Shown piece after piece: positions 35,379 through 44,166 of a DNA stretch of 64,000 nucleotides (the stretch's first letter is position 1; each line of letters starts with the position of its first letter). A model generated the notes under the pieces. It had not been told where the DNA came from and made no database searches. It saw only the letters and a program-made list of their open reading frames with translations. This stretch comes from DATKEJ01 sp963768715 (GTDB lineage Bacteria; Bacteroidota; Rhodothermia; Rhodothermales; DATKEJ01): positions 444,504 to 508,503 of the forward strand of contig CAVYJC010000003.1 of the NCBI GenBank assembly GCA_963768715.1. The letters are read 5' to 3'. A program made the translations under genes and the position numbers.

Positions 35379-35469
35379 AAGGGGCTACTGGCTGGCTCAG
35401 TGAATCAGACGTTGGCGGCCTGCACGATTCCCTGAAGTTTACATTTTGGGGCGGCCCAAGTTACATGAT

Positions 35470-35539
35470 AGTCTGCAAGTCTGCGAGTCCAACCTAGTCT
35501 TCTAGTCTTCTAGTCTTCTAGTCTTCTGGTCTTCTAGTC
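35470..35539. repeat. octamer array, TAGTCTTC and relatives
   Basis: Two AGTCTGCn octamers (35470-35485) and one degenerate unit are followed from 35495 by TAGTCTTC in about 5.6 copies with one variant (TGGTCTTC). On the minus strand the unit is TAGAAGAC, the same TnnAAGAC theme as at 14665 and 61295. Confidence 0.85.
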
Positions 35540-35621
35540 GTCGTACCCGCCCCAGCTGTGTCGTCCATCCACGTCTCAGACCTGTTGGGACGGATCGGGA
35601 GATCTCGCCGATTCATCTCCA

Positions 35622-35777
35622 GGCGGGAAAACCCTCGACACCCTCTTCTCAACCCTCTACGACACCATCTCCGGCCCGGCGGGGCCTCGCGACTGGGACC
35701 GCCTGCGTTCCCTGTTCCATCCGCGAGCCGTGATGACGCGCGTCCTGCGTGACGATGACGGACGCCCTGTCCGCTAG
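35622..35777 (+). pseudogene. fragment of an NTF2/SnoaL-like protein
   Basis: The frame reads LDTLFSTLYDTISGPAGPRD-WDRLRSLFHPRAVMTRVLRD and stops at TAG 35775-35777. This is the opening helix pair of secreted SnoaL/NTF2-like proteins (LDALxxALYxxISGPAGxxRDWDRxRSLFHP). The signal peptide before it and about two thirds of the domain after it are missing. It runs against and overlaps the end of the minus-strand methyltransferase gene, so it is probably a truncated remnant. Confidence 0.55.
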
Positions 35778-36766
35778 CGCGGGCGGGGGCTGTTTGGTTT
35801 CTGACCCACGAAGCGCGAGGCCGAGGTCACCAGATCGCGGGTCGCATACCCCTCGAACCGGGAATAGACGTTGAAACGGTCCATCCTTGCGACGTCTTCA
35901 TCCTTGACGGAGGACCCGACGCGAAGCACCTCCAGCCCCGCGGCTTCGAGCATCGTTACAAAATCAGATTCTCGCAGGCGATTCTGAAAGTTCAGCTTCT
36001 CCGAAGACATTAGAGCAAACGTTCGATCGCTGTATTTCAGGAACTCGAACGGCCAGCGCGACGTGTCGACGTGCTCTTGTGCGTGGATGTCCTTTTGATC
36101 TGTCCGGATGAAAAAGACACCGCCGAGTTTGAGGAGGTGCCTCCCAAGGTAGTTGAGTGAGACTTCCAGATCACGTGTAGGCACACGTTGAAGAACGGAT
36201 TCTGAGTAGAAGAAAGAAACCTCTTCCGGTCCGAGACCAATTCGGTCAAGCCGGCTGGAGGGAACGATCACATACCGACAATTCATCCTTTCGAGGAGGC
36301 CGTCGAGATCCGACCCTTTCCCCACTTCTCGCAATGCAGTCAACCGCCGATGTGCGACGTCCCGGTCCACCCATCCGTCGAGATCAAGTTCGGAGAAGTG
36401 GATGTTCATCCACTCGATTTGTTCTCTGACCACGCCGCCGGTCAGGTGACGCCAGTGATCGACCGTGACGATGCGTTTCGCGCCCAGGAGATGAAATACA
36501 ATGGGATCGATGGCATGCCAGCCTGTCCCCATCTCAAGAACTGTGTCGAGCGTTTCGGGTCCAAACTCTCCCCATTCTCGAAGGAAGCCCAGGTTATCGA
36601 TGCACTTGTTGGCACGCCGGATCGTGTCAATACGAGAGTCGACGCTTCCCGAGCTCAACCGCACCAACCAGTCGTTCAACGGAAAGGCGAGCTCGGCTGG
36701 AAGGAGGCCAATCGCTTTCTGGACCGCCATCTTGAAGCGCCAATTCTTTGCAATTCGAGCTAGCAT
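35774..36766 (-). CDS. SAM-dependent methyltransferase-like protein
   Basis: 330 residues. Class I methyltransferase features: TLDTVLEMGTGWHAIDPIVF (motif I, GxGxxxxD variant), AKRIVTVDHWRHLTGGVVRE, GLGPEEVSFFYSESVLQRVP and LGRHLLKLGGVFFIRTDQKD near the motif VI region. It may act on a glycan or small molecule; in other genomes such proteins sit in surface polysaccharide clusters, but no such cluster is visible here. Single leftward gene. Confidence 0.65.
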   Translation of the reverse strand: MLARIAKNWRFKMAVQKAIGLLPAELAFPLNDWLVRLSSGSVDSRIDTIRRANKCIDNLGFLREWGEFGPETLDTVLEMGTGWHAIDPIVFHLLGAKRIVTVDHWRHLTGGVVREQIEWMNIHFSELDLDGWVDRDVAHRRLTALREVGKGSDLDGLLERMNCRYVIVPSSRLDRIGLGPEEVSFFYSESVLQRVPTRDLEVSLNYLGRHLLKLGGVFFIRTDQKDIHAQEHVDTSRWPFEFLKYSDRTFALMSSEKLNFQNRLRESDFVTMLEAAGLEVLRVGSSVKDEDVARMDRFNVYSRFEGYATRDLVTSASRFVGQKPNSPRPR

Positions 36767-36820
36767 CGTTCCTGATCAGGCAGACTCTGTTGAATGGGCC
36801 GTGGAAACTAAGCTTGCGAG

Positions 36821-36940
36821 CTGAAAGAAACGCTTTCACCGAATACCGACGAAGTGGCTCTGGCAGCGATCAAAGGGCTGTATGCGTTGGCGACGGGGCA
36901 GCAACGGGAGATCGTGGCGCTCGGGGCATTGATGAACGAT
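36821..36940 (+). pseudogene. remnant of a peptidase S74 (tail-chaperone) C-terminus
   Basis: The frame reads LKETLSPNTDEVALAAIKGL-YALATGQQREIVALGALMND. It matches the end of the S74 protein at 46451-47809 (DGVALAAIQALYEIVMRQQA). Only the terminal coiled coil survives; the autocleaving chaperone domain and everything upstream are absent. Lies in the 340-base gap upstream of the five-repeat T9SS protein; the remaining part of that gap (36941-37108) shows no gene. Confidence 0.6.
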
Positions 36941-37108
36941 GATCGCTCTCCAAGAAGCATTGGCAATGTCCCTCTCCCACACGGGACGGTGTTTCACCGT
37001 CATCGGTGCGCGGGAATCGCCCTCCGTTCAATAGGTTTTGCCTTGGGAACTTAACCTCGTCATAGCGTCCCGGTTGGTCACCCACCTTACACAGTCGGTG
37101 CATTCTCA

Positions 37109-39820
37109 ATGCGACGCTTCTGCTCCTCACTTGCGACCGTCCTGTCACTCGTCCAGCTTCCGGTCGTCGCTCTGGCTCAAGAAGGGGTTGTCACCGCAGG
37201 CGAGCATTACCAGGAGGTCTTGGCCGCTGCGCAGGCAACAGCGGCAGATGCTGTACTAATCGTGATCGGCCCGACTGAGGTCAATGAACACGGAAAGATG
37301 CACAGTTGGGGGTACTTCTTCCAAAGCGCGAGCCTGAACAACATCTTGCAGTTCGTATACGAGGAGGATGACAAAAGTGTGCGGCGCGTGACTCCGATCC
37401 GAGTCGAAGGACTTCCCCTTGCTCTTCACCCTGATATGACGCCGATCCCAACGTCATGGGTCGATAGCGACGTCGCGCTCGCCGCGGCTGACGCGAACGG
37501 GGGAAACGACTACAGGGCCTTGAGCACAGGTGACGACTATCACGTCGACATGGTGCTGTTGCCGCCCGAAGACGGGGGACGCAGTGCGCTGTTCAAAGAG
37601 GCTACCTGGCTGGTAGGATACACGGGCAAACCGGGAGAACTTCAGATCCCGATCGACGCCGCAACGGGCACTTTCCTCGAATTCGGGGTACCGACAGCGA
37701 GGAGGTTCCTGCGAGAAGCGGATTCACTGTCAGAGGATCTCGGTGACGACCTGGAACTCGTTCTCGTGGAAAGCAATATTGCGCGTCCAGATGGATCGGC
37801 CCCGATCTGGACCTATTTCTACCGGTCGCCCAGCCAATCCATCTTCTACGGCATTAACGCACTCGAGGGCCGCATGGGCATCATCCAGGAGCCAATCCAG
37901 GAAAATGGGCTGCTCCACATGGACATGCCCGCTCTTCCGTCCCACTGGGTAGACAGCGACACCGCCATCACGGAGGCAGAGCAAAGCGGCGGCACTGCAT
38001 TTCGACAGATCCACGACGAATGGCAAATCTCGGCTCACGTCGGCACCTTCGACAACGAGTTGCCGGAATGGCTCATAGAATACAACTCACCCTCGGGGTC
38101 GGAGCAATTTGTGGTAGATGCGGTACGCAGCAATCCAGCCACCGCACGTAACAGGCTGGACGAAGTCCTGGCAATGTCCACCCAAGTGTATTCCGACGCC
38201 AAACTAATTCTCGTTAGTTCCCCGGGTGTTGATCTGGACGGCCTGACGAATCAGTGGTCTTATTTCTTCAAATCGGTGAGCACGCCCGACATTTTCGAGC
38301 TGAAAGTCCTCGCTGGTGAGGTAATGGACGAGGTCTACCCGTTTGGCCTGAATGGATACCTCGACGTGTTCATGACCCCGTTGCCGTATGAGTGGGTAGA
38401 CAGTGACGAAGGCATTGAGCTGGCCGAACAACAAGGTGGCTCGGAATTCCGGCAGACTCACGAGGATTGGAAGATCGTGCCGGCACTGACGTTTTCGGAG
38501 CCAGACAGACTCGACCTCGAATGGCACTTCGACTATCAATCGCCGTCTGAGGCGACGACATTCAACGTGGATGCTGCTGCGGTAAACCCCGTGACAGCCC
38601 GCCAGCTGCTCCCGGAGGTCCTCGCCAAGGCTGAGCAAGAGTTGGGAGGACCACAGCTTGTTTGGGTCGCTACGACGCAAATGGATCTGCTAGGTCGTGC
38701 AAATGAGTGGTCGTATATCTTCACTGAGCCGGGTTCGTCGAACCTGGCTGAAGTAAGTGTTCGCAGCGGCGAGATTCTTCCCGACCTCACCCCTATCCCG
38801 CCCGATGAGACGCTGCGATTGGACATGCCCGCCCTCCCGGAACAATGGGTGGACAGTGATTCGGTGATCGCAATCGTAGAAGAGATCGGAGGAGAAGAAT
38901 TTAGGCAAACCAATCCCAACGTAGCCATCGATGTGATCTGCGCCTGGCAAGAACGGGGACCCACACGCGCCCGCAATTTGGGAGAACGCCCAATGTGCAG
39001 TGTGCTCTATGAATCTGAATTCGGCGGTCGATTCCGAAGGGGCGTCGACTTGGAATTCGGCGCGTACTCAACACTGGCGAAGACCACAGCCCGAGAAAAG
39101 CTAGCCACGCTGGCCGACTCTGTCGCTGCAGCCGGGCTTCCTGAAGATGCTCAACTCGTAAACGTGTCATCTGCCGAAGTAGATGCTGCGGGCTACACTG
39201 ATAACTGGGTCTACCTCTACAAATCGCCAGCGCAAGATCAGTGGTATGAATTCAGGGCCTTGGGTGGTCATGTCCTTCGGCTCGACTCTGTACGCTCGGT
39301 AGTGAACCTGAACCTGGACCTGGCCCCACTTCCGGAGGAATGGATAGACAGCCCACTTGCCCTGAAGGTGACAGAGTTGGATGGCGGCACTGATTTCAGA
39401 AGCGAGTATCCTGAGTACAACATCATGTTAGATCTGCAGGTCGCGAACGACGGTGTCTTCTGGGATGTCTTGTACGCTTCCGATACCGAATCGCAGCGGT
39501 TCAGAGTAGATGCGTTGGATTTTTCTGTCGATACGGAACCGATCGACCTTCCGGAGGACCACCTGGTCCTGCAAAGCTATCCAAATCCCTTTTCCGGCTC
39601 GGCCACGATCGCATTTACGTTGCCTCAGTCGTCAGATGTGTCAGTTATCGTGTACGACATCCTGGGCCGGAAGCGTCTGACCGTGATGCAAAGGTCGATG
39701 CCCGCGGGCCGGCACAGGCTAGGCTTGGAGGTGCCGGCGCTGGAGGCGGGGGCGTATTTCGTGGTGGTGAGGGCGGGAGAATTCATTGTTAGGGGACGAA
39801 TCCTGAAGATCGGTGGCTGA
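37109..39820 (+). CDS. five-repeat secreted protein with T9SS sorting tail
   Basis: 903 residues. Signal peptide (MRRFCSSLATVLSLVQLPVV to ALAQ). Five tandem repeats of about 150-165 residues, each marked by P-x2-W-V/I-D-S and a following GG-x2-(F/Y)-R; WVDSD (WIDSP in the last) is near residues 117, 280, 429, 579 and 744. Each repeat also has a W-x-Y-x(F/Y)-(F/Y) strand (QWSYFFKSVS, EWSYIFTEPG, NWVYLYKSPA). The C-terminus (LQSYPNPFSGSATIAFTLPQ to GAYFVVVRAG) is a T9SS sorting domain. The repeat is not one I can name; it has PepSY-like proportions. Likely a surface binding or adhesion protein. Confidence 0.75.
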   Translation: MRRFCSSLATVLSLVQLPVVALAQEGVVTAGEHYQEVLAAAQATAADAVLIVIGPTEVNEHGKMHSWGYFFQSASLNNILQFVYEEDDKSVRRVTPIRVEGLPLALHPDMTPIPTSWVDSDVALAAADANGGNDYRALSTGDDYHVDMVLLPPEDGGRSALFKEATWLVGYTGKPGELQIPIDAATGTFLEFGVPTARRFLREADSLSEDLGDDLELVLVESNIARPDGSAPIWTYFYRSPSQSIFYGINALEGRMGIIQEPIQENGLLHMDMPALPSHWVDSDTAITEAEQSGGTAFRQIHDEWQISAHVGTFDNELPEWLIEYNSPSGSEQFVVDAVRSNPATARNRLDEVLAMSTQVYSDAKLILVSSPGVDLDGLTNQWSYFFKSVSTPDIFELKVLAGEVMDEVYPFGLNGYLDVFMTPLPYEWVDSDEGIELAEQQGGSEFRQTHEDWKIVPALTFSEPDRLDLEWHFDYQSPSEATTFNVDAAAVNPVTARQLLPEVLAKAEQELGGPQLVWVATTQMDLLGRANEWSYIFTEPGSSNLAEVSVRSGEILPDLTPIPPDETLRLDMPALPEQWVDSDSVIAIVEEIGGEEFRQTNPNVAIDVICAWQERGPTRARNLGERPMCSVLYESEFGGRFRRGVDLEFGAYSTLAKTTAREKLATLADSVAAAGLPEDAQLVNVSSAEVDAAGYTDNWVYLYKSPAQDQWYEFRALGGHVLRLDSVRSVVNLNLDLAPLPEEWIDSPLALKVTELDGGTDFRSEYPEYNIMLDLQVANDGVFWDVLYASDTESQRFRVDALDFSVDTEPIDLPEDHLVLQSYPNPFSGSATIAFTLPQSSDVSVIVYDILGRKRLTVMQRSMPAGRHRLGLEVPALEAGAYFVVVRAGEFIVRGRILKIGG

Positions 39821-39853
39821 AAATGTCTGATACTAAGGAAGAGATTCCCGCAT

Positions 39854-39917
39854 GAGCATCGACAACCCCTGGCCGCTATCAAGGGGCTGTACCAAATCGT
39901 AAATCGTACAACCATTG
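39854..39917 (+). pseudogene. second remnant of an S74-type C-terminus
   Basis: Reads EHRQPLAAIKGLYQIVNRTT with the LAAIKGLY core shared with the remnant at 36821 and the gene at 46451. Here only about 20 residues are recognisable. It lies 33 bases after the five-repeat T9SS gene, so that gene is bracketed by two such remnants. Confidence 0.45.
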
Positions 39918-40072
39918 CACGTAAGCAATCCGATTGCCGTGGTGCAGACGAGCCACATGTGAGGGGTGAATCGGGTGGATCTGTTGGTGGAATCCGCTGC
40001 CTGTCGTTTCTCTTCCACCCCATCGTACGGTCCAGATGTTCAGAACTTGTTTAGATGCCGTTTGGATTTGAA

Positions 40073-40093
40073 CAGCACCCAGCACTCAGCACG
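40073..40093. repeat. three CAGCACn heptamers
   Basis: Three perfect-period heptamers CAGCACn within the 352-base gap before the sigma factor gene. Apart from this and the S74 remnant the gap (39821-40172) shows no gene or clear promoter. Confidence 0.75.
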
Positions 40094-40172
40094 TTCTCTC
40101 GGTTTGCAATTCTCGACGAACGCGCGTAAATCTTCTGACCTCCGCCTCGATCCATCCTGACCATGAACCGTC

Positions 40173-40751
40173 ATGTCCGCCGATGCACCTGAACCTGGCC
40201 GGTCGGAGACGACAGAGCTGCTTCTTGCCTTCGACCCGGAGAATCCGGAGTCGCTCGACAGGATTCTCCCGGTGATCTATGGGGAGCTTCGTCAGATGGC
40301 GCATCGTCATCTGGCCAAGTCGGGAGCATCCACCCTTCGAACTACCGCTCTGGTTCACGAAGCGTATCTGAAGCTCGTAGACGACACTCGAGTTTCGACG
40401 AACGGACGCGCCTATTTCTTCGGGGCGGCAGCACGTGCGATGCGGCAGGTGCTCGTCGACAGGGCACGGCGTCGGAATGCAAAGAAACGTGGATCCGGTG
40501 AACGCCACCTCGACATCGACGACATCGAGCTCGGGACCGATGACTTTGCGGGCGAGCTGCTCGATCTCGACGCTGCCATGACCCGGCTCAGTGAGATCAG
40601 TAAACGCCAAAGTCGCGTGATCGAGTGTCGCTTCTTTGGCGGACTTAGCGTCAAGGAAACGGCTACCGCTCTCGGGGTATCGGAGCGAACCGTCAAGACC
40701 GATTGGGCCGTCGCGCGCGCCTGGCTCTACCGTGAGTTGACCCTCGACTGA
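40173..40751 (+). CDS. ECF sigma factor of the kinase-linked type
   Basis: 192 residues. Region 2 (LPVIYGELRQMAHRHLAKSG, TALVHEAYLKLVDDT) and region 4 (LSEISKRQSRVIECRFFGGL, SVKETATALGVSERTVKTDW) match the ECF subgroup that pairs with serine/threonine kinases in Planctomycetes, Acidobacteria and relatives. The kinase gene follows after 31 bases. The kinase may set the sigma factor's activity by phosphorylation; inference from the pairing. Confidence 0.92.
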   Translation: MSADAPEPGRSETTELLLAFDPENPESLDRILPVIYGELRQMAHRHLAKSGASTLRTTALVHEAYLKLVDDTRVSTNGRAYFFGAAARAMRQVLVDRARRRNAKKRGSGERHLDIDDIELGTDDFAGELLDLDAAMTRLSEISKRQSRVIECRFFGGLSVKETATALGVSERTVKTDWAVARAWLYRELTLD

Positions 40752-40782
40752 TCCGCCCGATTCAGCCTGCATTTGCGTACGT

Positions 40783-43467
40783 ATGTCCGAGTTTGAAACA
40801 AATCGAATGATGACAGGGACGAACGGCGGTGCCGAGTCACATTGGGACCTCATTACGAGGATTTTCGAAGAGGCGTTGGGCGTCGCGCCCTCTGACCGAC
40901 CGGAATTCATCCTTGAACGATGCTCTGGACAAGATGACCTCATCAACGAGGTTACGGGGCTACTCGACGCGCATGAAAGGTCGGGTGAATTCCTTGCCGA
41001 ACTGGACCCACTGAAGGCGCTCTCCCTTTTCGACGGGGAGAGCGACGAGCCTGAACTGGCCGGACCCTTCCGGCTAATCCGGGAAATTGGACGGGGCGGT
41101 ATGGGGGTCGTCTACTTGGGGGAACGATCGGATGGTCAGTTCGATCGCCTGGTCGCCGTGAAAGTGGTCAAACGGGGGATGGATTCTGAGGCCATCAAGA
41201 TACGCTTCTGGCGCGAACGCCAGATTCTCGCTGGATTGGAACACCCCCACATCGCCCGCCTCTACGACGGAGGTATTACAGAGGAGGGTCAACCATATTT
41301 CGCCATGGAGTACGTCGACGGACTTCCCTTGACGGAATATTGCGACGGACACAGCTTGCCTTTGGAAAAGCGCATCGAGCTGTTCGAGCAAGCATGCGGA
41401 GCCGTGCAGTATGCACATAGAAATCTGGTCATCCATCGCGATCTGAAGCCGTCGAACATGCTCGTGACCGAGGACGGTGGACTGAAACTGCTCGATTTCG
41501 GCATTGCCAAACTGATCAGCGAGGAATCGTCGGGTCAAATGAAGACGATTACGGCCTTCGGGCAGCGCGTGCTCACGCCGGAGTATGCCAGTCCCGAACA
41601 GCTACGAGGAGACATGATCACGACGGCCTCCGATGTGTATTCGCTCGGCGTGGTCCTCTACGAATTGTTGTCCGGGCATCGCCCGTATTCCATCGGATCG
41701 CGGACGCCGGCCGAAATCGAGTACAGCATCATCGATTCGAGAATCCCGCCGCCAAGCGCGTTGATATCGACATCCGAACGGGTTGGAGATGAACCTGGAG
41801 CGATGGATGTCGCGGGTTGGCAGGAGATCGCCGCGCGCCGCGGCATCCCATTGTCGCGCCTTCGCCGCCGTCTCCGTGGCGACCTTGACACCATCGTCCT
41901 CAAAGCACTGCGGAAAGATCCGGATCGCCGATATGTGTCGGTGGAAGCCCTCCTGGAAGACTTGAGGCGACACGCCTCGGATCTTCCAATAGAAGCGAGA
42001 CCGGAAAGTGTTTCATACCGCGCGCGGAAATTCGTAGAACGCCACCTGGTGGGCGTCTCGGTCGCTGCTCTGGTTGTGATTCTTCTTGTCGGCGCCGCCA
42101 CCGTCTCCCTCAATCTTGCAGGAGAGAAAGCCCAGGAGTCATTGAAGGCCAAGCAGGTCACTGCCTTCCTCGCCAGCATGTTCTCATCGTCCGATCCCGA
42201 CCAAACGAAAGGAACCGAGATCACCGTTCTCGAGGTCCTCGACCAGGGATCGCAACGCATCGAAACGGAGCTTGCCGGCCAACCGGAAGTCCAAGCGGAC
42301 CTCGAGGAGGTGATGGGCCAGGTCTATCTGAAACTGGGTCTGTACGAAAATTCGGAGGCGCTCCAGCGCCAGGCGTTGGCCCATCGACGGGCCGTTTTCG
42401 GGGATCATCATCCACTTGTCGCGCGGAGCCTCCACCGCGTTGGATTCGCACTAAGAGGTCAAGGGCGTTGGGAAGAGTCGTCAAGCTACCTCCGGCAGGC
42501 GCTCGAGATGCAGCGCGAAACGCTGGGTTCAGACAGTTACGAACTCGCGATTACGCTTTACGATCTTGCCTGGATCGAGGCAAACAAGAACGGCAAGTAC
42601 AAGGCTGCGGAAGACCTGAACAGACAGGCTGTGGCCATTTTTGAGAAACGGGCCGGATATGAGTCGGAGGAGGTGGCCAGGGGTTTGTACAATATCGCAT
42701 GGGCGCAGGAGCGCCAAGGCCACTATCAAGAGGCGGCAGACGAGTATCGGGAATCCCTGGCTCTCTGGCGGAAGCTCGTCGGCAACCAGCACCGAAGCGT
42801 TGCCAAGAATCTCTCAGGCCTGGCGAGCGTGTATCGTGACATGGGCGATCTCGACCAGGCAGAGGGGCTGCACCGAGAGGCACTTCAAATCCGGCAAAAA
42901 GTGCTTGCGCCCGACCATCCGGACGTGGCGACAAGCCTGAACAATCTGGCGGGCGTTCTTAGAGACAAGGGTGACTTTGTCGGTGCGGCGGCTTACTTCG
43001 AGAAGGCGTGTTCAATTTACCGTTCGCGGCTTGGCGAGGAACATCCATTCACCGCCGTTTGCGAGCAGAACCTCGGCTCAGCGCTTGCCGGTTCTGGAAA
43101 AGTGGACGAGGCCATTACATTGCTCCGGCGCGTTCTACGGAAGCGGACAGACAAACTCGGAGAGAATCACCCGGAGGTCGCGATCACGCTCATCCGATTG
43201 GGCGATGCATTGCGCATCAAAGAGCAGTACGTCGAGGCGGAAACTTATCTGCGCCAGGCATTGGCTATCCGCGTCGATGCCCTGGGAAACGATCATCCCG
43301 AAACGGCCGATGCCAAAGTGCGCCTGGCCGTCGTACTGCAGAACCGCGACAGTACCGAGACGGCGCGCCAGCTTTTGAGGGGGGCGCTACCAACGCTAAC
43401 TCGTGTACTCGGCGAGGACCATCCGAAGACCGTTGAGGCCCGGCGGCTGTTGGCACAAATCGACTGA
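40783..43467 (+). CDS. membrane serine/threonine kinase with TPR domain
   Basis: 894 residues. Kinase domain about residues 85-385: glycine loop GRGGMGVVYLGE, VAVKVVK lysine, catalytic loop HRDLKPSN, DFG (KLLDFGIAKL), and APE-like TPEYASPEQL. One membrane helix (GVSVAALVVILLVGAATVSL, about residues 423-442), then about ten TPR units of the kinesin-light-chain type (for example HPDVATSLNNLAGVLRDKGD) outside the membrane. Forms a unit with the ECF sigma gene upstream. All catalytic residues are present. Confidence 0.94.
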   Translation: MSEFETNRMMTGTNGGAESHWDLITRIFEEALGVAPSDRPEFILERCSGQDDLINEVTGLLDAHERSGEFLAELDPLKALSLFDGESDEPELAGPFRLIREIGRGGMGVVYLGERSDGQFDRLVAVKVVKRGMDSEAIKIRFWRERQILAGLEHPHIARLYDGGITEEGQPYFAMEYVDGLPLTEYCDGHSLPLEKRIELFEQACGAVQYAHRNLVIHRDLKPSNMLVTEDGGLKLLDFGIAKLISEESSGQMKTITAFGQRVLTPEYASPEQLRGDMITTASDVYSLGVVLYELLSGHRPYSIGSRTPAEIEYSIIDSRIPPPSALISTSERVGDEPGAMDVAGWQEIAARRGIPLSRLRRRLRGDLDTIVLKALRKDPDRRYVSVEALLEDLRRHASDLPIEARPESVSYRARKFVERHLVGVSVAALVVILLVGAATVSLNLAGEKAQESLKAKQVTAFLASMFSSSDPDQTKGTEITVLEVLDQGSQRIETELAGQPEVQADLEEVMGQVYLKLGLYENSEALQRQALAHRRAVFGDHHPLVARSLHRVGFALRGQGRWEESSSYLRQALEMQRETLGSDSYELAITLYDLAWIEANKNGKYKAAEDLNRQAVAIFEKRAGYESEEVARGLYNIAWAQERQGHYQEAADEYRESLALWRKLVGNQHRSVAKNLSGLASVYRDMGDLDQAEGLHREALQIRQKVLAPDHPDVATSLNNLAGVLRDKGDFVGAAAYFEKACSIYRSRLGEEHPFTAVCEQNLGSALAGSGKVDEAITLLRRVLRKRTDKLGENHPEVAITLIRLGDALRIKEQYVEAETYLRQALAIRVDALGNDHPETADAKVRLAVVLQNRDSTETARQLLRGALPTLTRVLGEDHPKTVEARRLLAQID

Positions 43468-43680
43468 ACTCGAACGACTTCTACTGCCCGACGAGTCCCG
43501 AGTCCCTTTGACCTTCGATCCCTCCTCGCTCGATCCAGCGTGTCCCCACCATCAAGTACCTGGTTCGCTCGTTCGGGGCAGGCTCTTTGACGTTGGTGCC
43601 AGACATGACTTGCCTTAGTCAGCCCCCGCATGTACCATCTCCCTGTCAGTCGGTGCTCGCCCAAATGGCAATGATCGACG

Positions 43681-44166
43681 ATGAAAGGAAGTATTCGTTT
43701 TACGCTTAACGACGAGTCCGTCACACTGGAGGTTGACGGTGGGCGGACGCTCCTCTGGATCTTGCGGTCAGACCTCGCGAAGACCGGCACCAAGTACGGG
43801 TGCGGTGAGGGCTTTTGCGGCGCATGCACAGTGCTCGTAGACGGCGTAGCCGAGCGTTCGTGCCTCCTGACGCTAAATGACGTGGATGGCAAGACCGTCA
43901 CCACGATCGAGGGATTGGCCAAAGGTGACGCCCTTCACCCGTTGCAGGAAGCCTTCATGGAGCACGGCGCGCTGCAGTGCGGCTATTGCACACCGGGGAT
44001 GATCCTGACCGCGCATGATCTGTTGGCTCGGAATCCACAGCCTACCACCGCCGAGATCATCGCAGCAATGGACGAGAACTATTGCCGCTGCGGAGCCCAC
44101 ACTCGGATTGTTAAGGCGATCCATGCGGCCGCCGATGCCATGCGGACTGACGGGACGAACCAATGA
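43681..44166 (+). CDS. 2[2Fe-2S] small subunit of a molybdenum hydroxylase (IorA/CoxS-like)
   Basis: 161 residues. First cluster: KYGCGEGFCGACTVLVDG...C (CxxxxCxxC plus a later Cys in ERSCLL). Second cluster: QCGYCTPGM and NYCRCGAH. Passes electrons from the Mo centre to an acceptor. Overlaps the large-subunit gene by four bases (ATGA). Two-subunit enzymes without an FAD subunit, such as isoquinoline oxidoreductase, use a membrane or cytochrome acceptor. Confidence 0.92.
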   Translation: MKGSIRFTLNDESVTLEVDGGRTLLWILRSDLAKTGTKYGCGEGFCGACTVLVDGVAERSCLLTLNDVDGKTVTTIEGLAKGDALHPLQEAFMEHGALQCGYCTPGMILTAHDLLARNPQPTTAEIIAAMDENYCRCGAHTRIVKAIHAAADAMRTDGTNQ

